Source: Syntrophomonadaceae bacterium (GTDB lineage Bacteria; Bacillota; Dethiobacteria; DTU022). From it: DNA of 7,379 nt. Position 1 is the stretch's first letter, and each line of letters begins with the position of its first letter. Of the stretch, positions 1-6,039 are shown in pieces. Where the stretch lies: NCBI GenBank assembly GCA_003558195.1, contig PWMM01000293.1:1-7379 (forward strand), in the 5' to 3' direction. The notes below the pieces were generated by a model. That model was not told where the DNA came from and did not search any database. It saw only the letters and a program-made list of their open reading frames with translations. The position numbers and the translations under genes are program-made.

Positions 1-605
1 AAACCCTGGATCGCACCTATGATGGAACCATGAGGCTATTTGAGCAAAGTTTGCAGCGCCTGCAAACGGATTACCTCGACCTGCTGCAGATTCACGGGCT
101 GCACAGTGAAAATGATCTTTCACAAATCATGGCTGAAGGCGGCGCCCTAAAGGCCCTAAAAGATTTGAAAAGAGAAAGGTTAATCCGCTTTACCGGTGTA
201 ACCGGGCACAGGGATCCCGCAGTTATGCTTGAAGCCATCGAAAAATATGATTTTGACTGCGTTTTACTGGCTTTAAACCCGGCAGATCGGTTCTACCAAC
301 CCCTGCAGGAAGCGGTTCTACCCCGGGCCCGGGATAAAAACATGGGTATCATTGCCATGAAAGTTGCCGCTTACGGTCGTATATTTAAGGATAACGGCCT
401 TAACAGCATGGAAAAAGCACTCGGGTATGCCTTAAGTTTCCCGGTAAGCACAGCGCTAGTAGGCATGTCCACCCTGGATGAACTGACAGAAAATGCCCGA
501 CTAGCTAGAGAATTTGAGCAGCTCACACCGGAAGAATTGCAGCAGCTAGAAGAATTGGTGGAACCCTACCAGGATGAGATTAATTTCTTCAAAAAAGAAT
601 GGTAG
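1..605 (+). CDS. Aldo/keto reductase, C-terminal part (5' end outside window)
   Basis: The reading frame is open from base 3 to the TAG at 603-605, giving 200 residues; the Met codon at 30 is internal because coding-like sequence (TLDRTYDGT) precedes it. Seen: the segment DYLDLLQIHG, which carries the conserved aldo/keto reductase histidine; a (beta/alpha)8-barrel-like tail with NPADRFYQPLQ and GIIAMKV; and the nucleotide-binding helix GMSTLDELTENARLA near the C-terminus. Known for the family: cytosolic NAD(P)H-dependent reduction of aldehydes or ketones. The Asp, Tyr and Lys of the catalytic tetrad would lie in the missing N-terminal half, so activity cannot be judged here. The C-terminus ends soon after the barrel, with no CxxCxxC-type ferredoxin extension as found in some anaerobe relatives. 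The substrate is unknown. It converges on the glycosyltransferase gene across a 92-base gap that holds a T7 run (681-687) but no convincing terminator hairpin. Confidence 0.9.
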   Translation, partial: TLDRTYDGTMRLFEQSLQRLQTDYLDLLQIHGLHSENDLSQIMAEGGALKALKDLKRERLIRFTGVTGHRDPAVMLEAIEKYDFDCVLLALNPADRFYQPLQEAVLPRARDKNMGIIAMKVAAYGRIFKDNGLNSMEKALGYALSFPVSTALVGMSTLDELTENARLAREFEQLTPEELQQLEELVEPYQDEINFFKKEW

Positions 606-697
606 GAGCTATCTGGAAAGCTATATTAAACCGATAAGCACGAGCCATTTTTATAAAATCCAAGCTAAAGAGCGAAGAGATTTTTTTCATGTCTTAC

Positions 698-1894
698 TTA
701 AAGGGAGTTTAAAACCAGTTCCAGCTTTTTTGCTGCTGCAGGCCAGCTGTACGGGGCCAGACCGGCTTCAAGAGCCGGGGCTGGAATTGGCCTGCTTGTG
801 GTGTAAAGCTTTTGAATAGCAGCCGCCCAGTTAAGTGGATCCCGTCCCTTAACCAGGCCTCCGAAAGTGCAGTTTTGAGAAACCAGTTCCGGTATTCCTC
901 CTACCGGGGCTGCAACCACCGGGGTGCCGCAGGCAATTGATTCTAAGGCCACCAGGCCAAAGCTTTCATAATACGAAGGAATGACGGTGAGATCAGCGGC
1001 GTTGTAATAAACAGGCAGGGAGCTATGATCAACTACCCCGGTAAAAAAAAGCTGCTCACTTACCCCCAGGTTATATGCCCTGTCTTTTAAAGCCGCCAAG
1101 AGGGACCGGTCACTTCCTTCTCCACCCACGACAACAACCTTGAAATTATCTTCAGAGGGTAATCGTGAAATCGCCTCTATTAAAAGGTCAAAGCCTTTTA
1201 CCGGTTCAATGCGCCCCACCGCTAAAAGAGTTTTTCCGGGGCCCTTTAAGCCTTTGTAGAGCTTTAAAGCCTGGCTGTCTTTATTATTAAGAGGTTTAAA
1301 TAGATTGCGATCTATGCCGCAGGGAATCAGGGCCATTTTTTTTAAAGAGATGTTGAAGTAATTAAGAACCCTTTTCTTTTCAGACTCAGAGGCAACTATC
1401 ACCAGGTCACAGTCCCTTGCCAGCCTGGCCTCGCTTTCCAACCGCTGTTGAGGTTCATTTTCACCGGGGCAAAGTTCATTTTTTGCCCGGCCCAGGGTGT
1501 GAAACATGATCAGGTGAGGTTTATTCCAGCGTTTTTGAAGCAAGTGCCCGGTAACTCCTGATAACCAGTAATGACTAAAGATAAAGTCATAATCGAGTTT
1601 TTCAAGACAGCTAAAACGCTCGATACTCTCGGCCACTTTAGAGCAATACGGGTACAGGTGCGTTTTATCCACTTCAGCAAGTCCGTCGCCCGGATTAATA
1701 AGGCGCACATTTGCTTCTACCTGCTCCACCCTGTCTTCCCCGGAGTTAGGCCTGCGGGTGTATAAGTCAACCTGATGCCCTCTTTGGCCCATGGCTGATG
1801 ACAAACCGCGCAGGTACGTGCTCATGCCCCCGGTATCCTTGCTACCGGCGCGGCCCAGGGGAGAGCTGTGAATGCTTAGAATAGCAAGGCGCAT
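698..1894 (-). CDS. GT-B glycosyltransferase, family 4 (MshA/sucrose-phosphate synthase-like)
   Basis: This 398-residue cytosolic or membrane-associated enzyme should transfer a sugar from a nucleotide-sugar donor with retention of configuration. Visible motifs in order: N-terminal GGMSTYLRGLS (residues 22-32, glycine loop of the acceptor domain); SHYWLSG (107-113) and FHTLGRAKN (131-139), both typical of the MshA/sucrose-phosphate-synthase branch; PCGID (191-195); VGRIEPVKG (226-234), whose Arg228 and Lys233 normally bind the donor diphosphate; and the E-x7-E motif ESFGLVALE with Glu310 and Glu318. Length is normal for GT4. The ATG start is supported by a GAGGTGGT Shine-Dalgarno sequence (1904-1911) nine bases upstream. 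There is no signal peptide or membrane segment. Mycothiol synthesis is an actinobacterial pathway and no other mycothiol gene is present, so the MshA likeness describes sequence only. A role in cell-surface glycan or glycolipid synthesis is possible; the substrate is unknown. Confidence 0.92.
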   Translation of the reverse strand: MRLAILSIHSSPLGRAGSKDTGGMSTYLRGLSSAMGQRGHQVDLYTRRPNSGEDRVEQVEANVRLINPGDGLAEVDKTHLYPYCSKVAESIERFSCLEKLDYDFIFSHYWLSGVTGHLLQKRWNKPHLIMFHTLGRAKNELCPGENEPQQRLESEARLARDCDLVIVASESEKKRVLNYFNISLKKMALIPCGIDRNLFKPLNNKDSQALKLYKGLKGPGKTLLAVGRIEPVKGFDLLIEAISRLPSEDNFKVVVVGGEGSDRSLLAALKDRAYNLGVSEQLFFTGVVDHSSLPVYYNAADLTVIPSYYESFGLVALESIACGTPVVAAPVGGIPELVSQNCTFGGLVKGRDPLNWAAAIQKLYTTSRPIPAPALEAGLAPYSWPAAAKKLELVLNSL

Positions 1895-2352
1895 GTTTTG
1901 ACAACCACCTCAATTAATATAAGACCCTTGCCTATGGAGGGCGGGCAAGTTCAAAAAACCTTTATCTAAAAACCCTGTAAACGCTGACCCACAAATAGCA
2001 GATCGCTTGTTAAGCTACATCGGTTGTGCATGGGCTTAATAATTTTACGTACATGGACTTAAGTGATTCAAGCTTAGGTCTTAATTTTTAAACCCTGCGC
2101 AACTATGGCATAAATTAAGAATAAGATCCTGTAAACACTGGTTGATAAAGGGTTAAAAGGGTTCGTTATGAAATTCGACTTTTATGGCACCGGCTCGCCC
2201 GGTTTAAGCTCTTAGTTTTGTAAGTCCGCCCAAGCCGAGACCAATGTATTCCTGGCACCCCGGAAATGCTAAATTTGATTGGGCTTTTTATTAGATTTAG
2301 TTTAGAAATCCAGTAGTTGTGATAATAGTTTACCCGGGCCAGGCTAAAAGCT
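1895..2352. other. Non-coding gap between glycosyltransferase and BioF2-like gene
   Basis: I see no convincing gene in this 458-base stretch; the small open frames lack family motifs and a ribosome binding site. It holds the glycosyltransferase Shine-Dalgarno sequence (1904-1911). It also has a 6-bp inverted repeat CTTGCC/GGCAAG (1927-1932 and 1944-1949, 11-base loop), which would lie in the leader or promoter of that gene. A near-identical 13-base direct repeat CCTGTAAACRCTG occurs at 1974-1986 and 2128-2140, and a weak 5-bp hairpin ACCGG/CCGGT at 2189-2203. No clear rho-independent terminator for the gene ending at 2353 and no clear -35/-10 pair was found. Confidence 0.6.
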
Positions 2353-3336
2353 TTAAATTTTGAGCTCAACCCTGAAAACAGGGATGCCCCTTCCACCGAG
2401 GCGACTTTTATAAACTTCTTGCCCTTTTAGAAAGTCGTAGATCTGCCGGCCCCGGGAAATAGCTTCATCTATTAATAACAGCTTGGAAATGAGACCGGCG
2501 CTCAAGGGGCGGTAACGGGAGATATAGCCGCTGTTGAAAAGGTAGATCCTGCCTTCGTAATCAAAATACAGCACTGCAGCAGCATTAGATCCATCAATTT
2601 TTAAAAGGCCAAACCTGGCCAGTCCTGCCCGGGACAGGTTACCGATCAAGCTTTTAAAATATGTTTCCATTTGCGGGGTTAAAAATTCGGCCTTATCCGG
2701 GTTTTCCTGTAAAAGGGTTAAAAAAGTGGGAATAAACTTCTGTACTTTACCCCTTTCCGACAGGATCTGGTAATCGTAATGTTGCGCTTCCCTGTCCAGG
2801 CGGCGAAGTTTGCGCTTTACTTCGTGACGCTGTTTCTTGCTTAACTGGGCCAGGTAATTGTCCCAGGTGGGCGGAAGGTTAACTTCAAAGGATTCATTTT
2901 CCCGCCAATAATCAATTTTCGATAGTCCGGAAAAATGATCTTTAATACCGGCCAGGGCCTTAAAAAAACCTGAGTCAGGGCGCTGAGCTTCTAAAACTAA
3001 GCTTTTAAAGCCTGCTTCTTGCAGAGCCGGTAACAGCGCCTGGAAAAATGCTTTTTCCCGACCGGCTATGGTTATAAAATCAAGGTAATCACAAACATCG
3101 GCGCTGCCGATGAGCCGGACTTCTTCTCCTTTCAACATTAAAGGGGCAATCCCTATTAAAGATCCCTTTTGCCAGACCGAGCGCAACCATAAATGATATT
3201 CTTCCCCGAAGGTTTCCCACCATGACTCCAGCCAGGCCGGCAGGACAAAAACATGAGGCCACTTTAGATCAGGCCTCTTTTCCTGGTAATAATGTTGTAA
3301 GGTTGCGATAGTTTCTGTTTTAAGTTCAATATCCAT
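2353..3336 (-). CDS. GNAT-fold acyltransferase of the BioF2/CelD (FemAB-like) family
   Basis: 327 residues from the chosen start. Seen: the basic helix KKQRHEVKRKLRRL (residues 167-180), the strand-turn segment FNSGYISRYRPLSAG (267-281) followed by a helix, and YDFLKGQEVYKSRLG (300-314). Together these are the signature of the PF13480-type acetyltransferase domain found in CelD/BcsL-like and FemAB-related proteins. Known for the family: acyl or aminoacyl transfer in cellulose, exopolysaccharide or cell-wall synthesis, though most members are uncharacterised. No signal peptide or membrane segment is visible. The start is set at 3336 because GGAG (3345-3348) sits eight bases upstream of that ATG; an in-frame ATG ten codons earlier (3366) has no ribosome binding site. 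The nearby glycosyltransferase on the same strand fits an envelope or polysaccharide role, but 458 bases separate the two, so co-transcription is unproven. The acceptor substrate is unknown. Confidence 0.85.
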   Translation of the reverse strand: MDIELKTETIATLQHYYQEKRPDLKWPHVFVLPAWLESWWETFGEEYHLWLRSVWQKGSLIGIAPLMLKGEEVRLIGSADVCDYLDFITIAGREKAFFQALLPALQEAGFKSLVLEAQRPDSGFFKALAGIKDHFSGLSKIDYWRENESFEVNLPPTWDNYLAQLSKKQRHEVKRKLRRLDREAQHYDYQILSERGKVQKFIPTFLTLLQENPDKAEFLTPQMETYFKSLIGNLSRAGLARFGLLKIDGSNAAAVLYFDYEGRIYLFNSGYISRYRPLSAGLISKLLLIDEAISRGRQIYDFLKGQEVYKSRLGGRGIPVFRVELKI

Positions 3337-3344
3337 AGTTAATT

Positions 3345-3348
3345 CTCC
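3345..3348 (-). promoter_or_regulatory. Ribosome binding site that decides the BioF2-like start
   Basis: GGAG on the minus strand, eight bases before the ATG at 3336. The alternative ATG at 3366 is preceded only by AT-rich sequence, so the shorter protein is preferred. Confidence 0.7.
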
Positions 3349-3416
3349 ATTAGCCACAGGGAACATTATCGCTAAATTTTTTTAAGCAACACTTAAATTG
3401 ACTTTAGAACCTTACC

Positions 3417-3520
3417 CCTGGTGCTGCTTATCTCACAACAAAAATAATGAACCCGGTCTTAGAAGACTTTTTTATCCTTAAAGTGGCAGCCGCTCACCCT
3501 GCATCGCCTGGTACTGCTTA
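3417..3520. repeat. Pair of 14-base direct repeats (CCTGGTRCTGCTTA)
   Basis: CCTGGTGCTGCTTA at 3417-3430 and CCTGGTACTGCTTA at 3507-3520 differ at one base and lie 90 bases apart. The second copy forms part of the outer and middle stems of the structured region, so the first copy could offer an alternative pairing partner. Chance similarity cannot be excluded. Confidence 0.4.
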
Positions 3521-3632
3521 AACCTGCTTGCAGGTTACTAAAGCTAAACTTACCCTGTTAAGGCAGTTATCTAAAAGCCGCTCCAGGCGAGGGTTTTAGA
3601 TGAGCCTGTTAAAAAGGCAGGCCCGGGTCTAA
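3488..3632. repeat. Nested and competing inverted repeats in a 370-base gene-free gap
   Basis: The gap 3367-3736 has no supportable gene, but this part can fold extensively. Outer stem: CGCCTGG (3505-3511) with CCAGGCG (3583-3589), continued after a 4-base bulge by ACCCT (3496-3500) with AGGGT (3590-3594). Middle stem: ACTGC+TTAA (3513-3521) with TTAA+GCAGT (3558-3567, one bulged G). Inner hairpin: AACCTG/CAGGTT (3521-3536, loop CTTG). A perfect 8-bp pair ATCTAAAA (3569-3576) / TTTTAGAT (3594-3601) competes with the outer stem. A further hairpin uses TTAGA/TCTAA (3596-3600, 3628-3632) and GCCTG/CAGGC (3604-3608, 3618-3622). AGCCGCTC is repeated directly at 3488-3495 and 3576-3583. On the minus strand this would be the 3' region of the fusion gene or the leader of the BioF2-like gene. 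It matches no riboswitch that I recognise. The pairings are direct observation; any function is inference. Confidence 0.5.
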
Positions 3633-3736
3633 GGCTAAAAATTGGACCAATGCTGCTATTACCACCTTAAACAGCTCAGTGAATATAGCAATCTTCAAGC
3701 CAGTTTTAGCAGTTAATAAAAAGGCAATTTAAAAGC

Positions 3737-5566
3737 TTATTTCAAATAGATAGTTATGTGGATCAAGCCACCATCCCATTTACGGTCGAATTCGAGGCCC
3801 TGCTTTTCAATTAGTTTGAAAACAGCAACATTGTCGGGTAGGATATCGGCAGTAAAGGTATGTAGTCCCTGGTTTTTTGCCACCCTGACTAAATAGGATA
3901 GCAGCTCAAAACCAATCCCTTTGCCTTGAAAATCGTCACGTACCACGATGGAAACTTCAGCAGAAAGATCACTTTCCCCAATACAGTACTGGGCAATGCC
4001 GGCAATCACTTCCTGGCCGAGATACCTTTTTACTGCCAGGATCACCATTTCACGGGTATAATCAATTACAACAAACCGTTTTTGCAGCTCTTCGCGAGGC
4101 AATTGACGCCTAACCGTTAAAAAACGCTGGTAAATACTTTTATCAGATAATGAGTAGAAAAAATCCTTAATAATGGTTTCATCACTAATTTTTACCGGTC
4201 GCAAAAATATCCGAACATTACGTTTTGTAGTGCGGTAAGCCTCGAAATGAGCAGGGTATTCGCCTTTTTCACCCGGCATCAAGGCCTGGTCTTTATAGAT
4301 CAGTTTCCGCTTTTTCGCTTCTTCAATCAGCCAGGGTCTAAACTTAGGGTGAGCGATTGCAATTAGAGCCATTGCTCTTTCCCTGATATTTTTACCATGC
4401 AAAAAGGCTATTCCATACTCGGTCACTACATAATAAAGGTCTCCTCGCGTCAGAGTTACTCCTGCCCCCTCCTGCAGAGCAGGCACAATTCTTGAATACT
4501 TTTCATTACGGGAGGTAGATTGCATTACCAAAATGTTTTTACCATATTCCGCCATGGCGGCACCACGCATGAAACTGGCCAGTCCACCAATACCGCTATA
4601 AAAAGTATCGCCAATCGATTCAGTTGTCGCCTGCCCGCTCAAATCAATTTCCAAACCGGTATTAATGGCCGTCATATGGTCGTGTCCGCCAATTACCATA
4701 GGGTTATTGGTATAATCAATCTCCTTAAATTTAATAAGCGGATTATCATGTATAAAATCATAGGTTTCTTTAGTGCCCATGCAGAATGAAGCCACTACTT
4801 TGCCACGATCTTTATTTTTCATACTATTATCGATTATGCCTTTTTTTACAAGATCAATCAGACCGTTTTTTAACAGTTCGGTATGAACACCTAGATGGCG
4901 TTTGTCACCAAAACAAGATAGGATAGCATCAGGCAGGGCCCCGTAGCCAACCTGTATTGTATCGCCGTTCTCTACAATTTGAGCAGTATAATTGCCGATT
5001 GCTTCAACAATTTTTTTATCCGGTGGCGGGGGGTTATATTCCAAAAGCGGTTCATCATGAGGTACTATAAAGTCCAGGTTAGAAAGGTGCAGAAAAGTGT
5101 CCCCATGGACCCGGGGCATATGTGCATTAACCTGGGCGATAACCAAATCAGCATTCTCCACTGCCGCCCTGGTTATGTCAAGGCTAACCCCTAAACTACA
5201 ATATCCATGCTCGTCAGGTAAAGAAACCTGAACCAGAGCCACATCGACTTTTACCTGGCGGCGTCGAAAGAGAGCTGGAATATCGGCTAAAAAAAGGGGG
5301 GTGTAATCAGCCAGGCCTTCATTAACCGCCTGGCGGATATTATGACTGATAAAAAAAGAATTGGAGCGGAAAGTATTTTTTAACCTTTCGTCTGTATAAG
5401 GGGAAACCCCTAAAGTCCAGACATGAAGAATTTCTGTATCAAAGAAAGCCTTGGGGTTTGCTTCCACGTATTTTAGGAAATTATGCACCAGGTATTGCGG
5501 TTCACCGCAGGCAGTGGCAATATAAATCCGGTCCCCTGGACTAACTTTACAAAAAATATCACTCAT
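3737..5566 (-). CDS. Acetyl-CoA hydrolase/transferase family protein fused to a C-terminal GNAT acetyltransferase domain
   Basis: 609 residues from the first ATG. Residues 1 to about 430 are a family I/Cat-type CoA-transferase: GDRIYIATACGEPQYLV (11-27), SLPDEHGY (115-122), HMPRVHGDTF (149-158), GVHTELL (226-232) whose Glu230 is the probable catalytic carboxylate that carries the CoA thioester, and the glycine-rich CoA loop GIGGLASFMRGA (325-336). Residues from about 450 to 609 form a GNAT domain with the acetyl-CoA pyrophosphate loop VRDDFQGKGIG (542-552). The first half should move CoA between acyl groups such as acetate and 4-hydroxybutyrate or butyrate, or hydrolyse acyl-CoA. The second half should acetylate an unidentified amine, perhaps a protein lysine. 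It is probably cytosolic, as no signal peptide is seen. The ATG at 5566 lacks a Shine-Dalgarno sequence, and the frame stays open upstream with family-like sequence KELEAARTKYPDKFAD, so the true product is probably about 17 residues longer. The gene stands alone behind its own promoter. Confidence 0.92.
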   Translation of the reverse strand: MSDIFCKVSPGDRIYIATACGEPQYLVHNFLKYVEANPKAFFDTEILHVWTLGVSPYTDERLKNTFRSNSFFISHNIRQAVNEGLADYTPLFLADIPALFRRRQVKVDVALVQVSLPDEHGYCSLGVSLDITRAAVENADLVIAQVNAHMPRVHGDTFLHLSNLDFIVPHDEPLLEYNPPPPDKKIVEAIGNYTAQIVENGDTIQVGYGALPDAILSCFGDKRHLGVHTELLKNGLIDLVKKGIIDNSMKNKDRGKVVASFCMGTKETYDFIHDNPLIKFKEIDYTNNPMVIGGHDHMTAINTGLEIDLSGQATTESIGDTFYSGIGGLASFMRGAAMAEYGKNILVMQSTSRNEKYSRIVPALQEGAGVTLTRGDLYYVVTEYGIAFLHGKNIRERAMALIAIAHPKFRPWLIEEAKKRKLIYKDQALMPGEKGEYPAHFEAYRTTKRNVRIFLRPVKISDETIIKDFFYSLSDKSIYQRFLTVRRQLPREELQKRFVVIDYTREMVILAVKRYLGQEVIAGIAQYCIGESDLSAEVSIVVRDDFQGKGIGFELLSYLVRVAKNQGLHTFTADILPDNVAVFKLIEKQGLEFDRKWDGGLIHITIYLK

Positions 5567-5614
5567 ATCAGCAAATTTATCGGGATATTTTGTCCGTGCA
5601 GCTTCAAGCTCTTT

Positions 5615-5634
5615 TATCTTAAATCACCATCCTT
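5615..5634 (-). promoter_or_regulatory. Probable true translation start region: Shine-Dalgarno-like site before an AUA codon
   Basis: Reading the minus strand, AAGGATGGTGAT (5634-5623) resembles an AAGGAGGTGAT ribosome binding site with one extra base. It is followed after five bases by the codon ATA (5617-5615), which is in frame with the CoA-transferase. An in-frame TGA at 5626-5624 bounds the extension, and between it and the ATG at 5566 there is no ATG, GTG or TTG. Either AUA is used as the start, or an ATG has been changed to ATA by mutation or sequencing error, or translation begins weakly at 5566. Confidence 0.45.
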
Positions 5635-5641
5635 AAACTTC

Positions 5642-5670
5642 ATTTTATCAGTCCCTTTCTGTCCTGGCAA
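5642..5670 (-). promoter_or_regulatory. Sigma-A-type promoter for the CoA-transferase/GNAT gene
   Basis: On the minus strand TTGCCA (5670-5665) and TAAAAT (5647-5642) each match the consensus at five of six positions and are 17 bases apart. The predicted transcript would begin near 5635, just before the Shine-Dalgarno-like site at 5634-5623 and downstream of the ATG at 5643, which would therefore not be in the message. Confidence 0.6.
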
Positions 5671-5730
5671 CTGACTGATTAAGCTGAAAAATCACCCTAA
5701 ACAGGACAAGCCGGTGCCACATAAACAGGA
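5660..5730. repeat. Inverted TGTCCTG/CAGGACA arms and direct TAAACAGGA repeats at the fusion-gene promoter
   Basis: TGTCCTG (5660-5666) and its exact complement CAGGACA (5702-5708) are separated by 35 bases; the first arm overlaps the -35 hexamer and the start of the spacer. TAAACAGGA occurs directly twice, at 5698-5706 and 5722-5730, 24 bases apart and upstream of the promoter. The arrangement would suit binding sites for a transcription factor, but no regulator gene is present and chance cannot be excluded. Confidence 0.4.
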
Positions 5731-6039
5731 TTTCAAAATGACTTCTTATTAAACCCTGCCTGGATCGGCTCTTCCCGGATCCCAAAAAATCTACTAATTT
5801 TGCGCAGGATAACAAAAATTATGAACCTAAAGCACCAGGATATCTCAGGCACAGTTGTTATTGTAGCGCTAGATAAAGATTGGTTAACACCACATGAAGC
5901 AAACTTGTCCTTTAAAATAGCACTTAACAATAGCAGGAAAATAAACCGGTAAGGAGAATACTTTAAAACGGCCGGATTGATTTAAAAATAAGTTATGGGA
6001 TTCGGCCCATTAATTATAATTTACCTGGAGGTAAGACAT
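5671..6039. other. Divergent intergenic region upstream of the transaldolase gene
   Basis: No gene can be supported here; an open frame on the minus strand at 5733-5930 has no family-like motif and no ribosome binding site. The stretch contains the CAGGA repeats upstream of the fusion gene, two CAGGATA copies (5814-5820 and 5846-5852), and a small hairpin ATGGG/CCCAT (5996-6000 and 6007-6011). An isolated AAGGAG (5951-5956) is not followed by a useful start codon. A TATAAT at 6015-6020 has no matching -35 hexamer and lies too close to the transaldolase ribosome binding site to be its promoter, so the transaldolase promoter was not located. Confidence 0.55.
6027..6032 (+). promoter_or_regulatory. 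Ribosome binding site of the transaldolase gene
   Basis: GGAGGT lies seven bases before the ATG at 6040 and fixes that start. An in-frame ATG at 5995 would add 15 residues unlike the family and place the ribosome binding site inside the gene. Confidence 0.9.

Noticed and set aside
606..697. Terminator between the convergent reductase and glycosyltransferase genes
   Set aside because: There is a T7 run at 681-687 and a repeated AGCTAT, but no GC-rich stem next to the T-run.
574..819. Plus-strand open frame overlapping the reductase and glycosyltransferase ends
   Set aside because: It lies mostly antisense to the well-supported glycosyltransferase C-terminus and has no motif.
2166..2396. Small minus-strand open frame of 76 codons
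   Set aside because: It overlaps the end of the BioF2-like gene in another frame and has no recognisable motif or ribosome binding site.
3456..3473. Rho-independent terminator on the plus strand (GTCTT-AG-AAGAC followed by T6)
   Set aside because: The stem is short with a 2- to 4-base loop and no plus-strand gene lies upstream. On the minus strand no T-run follows the stem.
3470..3511. Fluoride-type riboswitch on the minus strand, suggested by GGCGATG followed by paired GC-rich segments
   Set aside because: The rest of the conserved core could not be matched, and the downstream gene is not a fluoride exporter.
5614..5643. Programmed -1 frameshift joining the short frame MKFKDGDLR (ATG at 5643) to the CoA-transferase frame
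   Set aside because: The sequence at the junction (T TTA AGA) is not a proper slippery heptamer, because the Arg tRNA would not re-pair well on AAG. The promoter -10 also overlaps the ATG. A mutation or noncanonical start is simpler.
5733..5930. Small minus-strand open frame of 65 codons in the intergenic region
   Set aside because: No Shine-Dalgarno sequence and no family-like composition or motif.
6015..6020. Perfect TATAAT as the transaldolase promoter -10
   Set aside because: No TTGACA-like hexamer at 16-18 bases upstream, and the implied transcript start would fall on the ribosome binding site.
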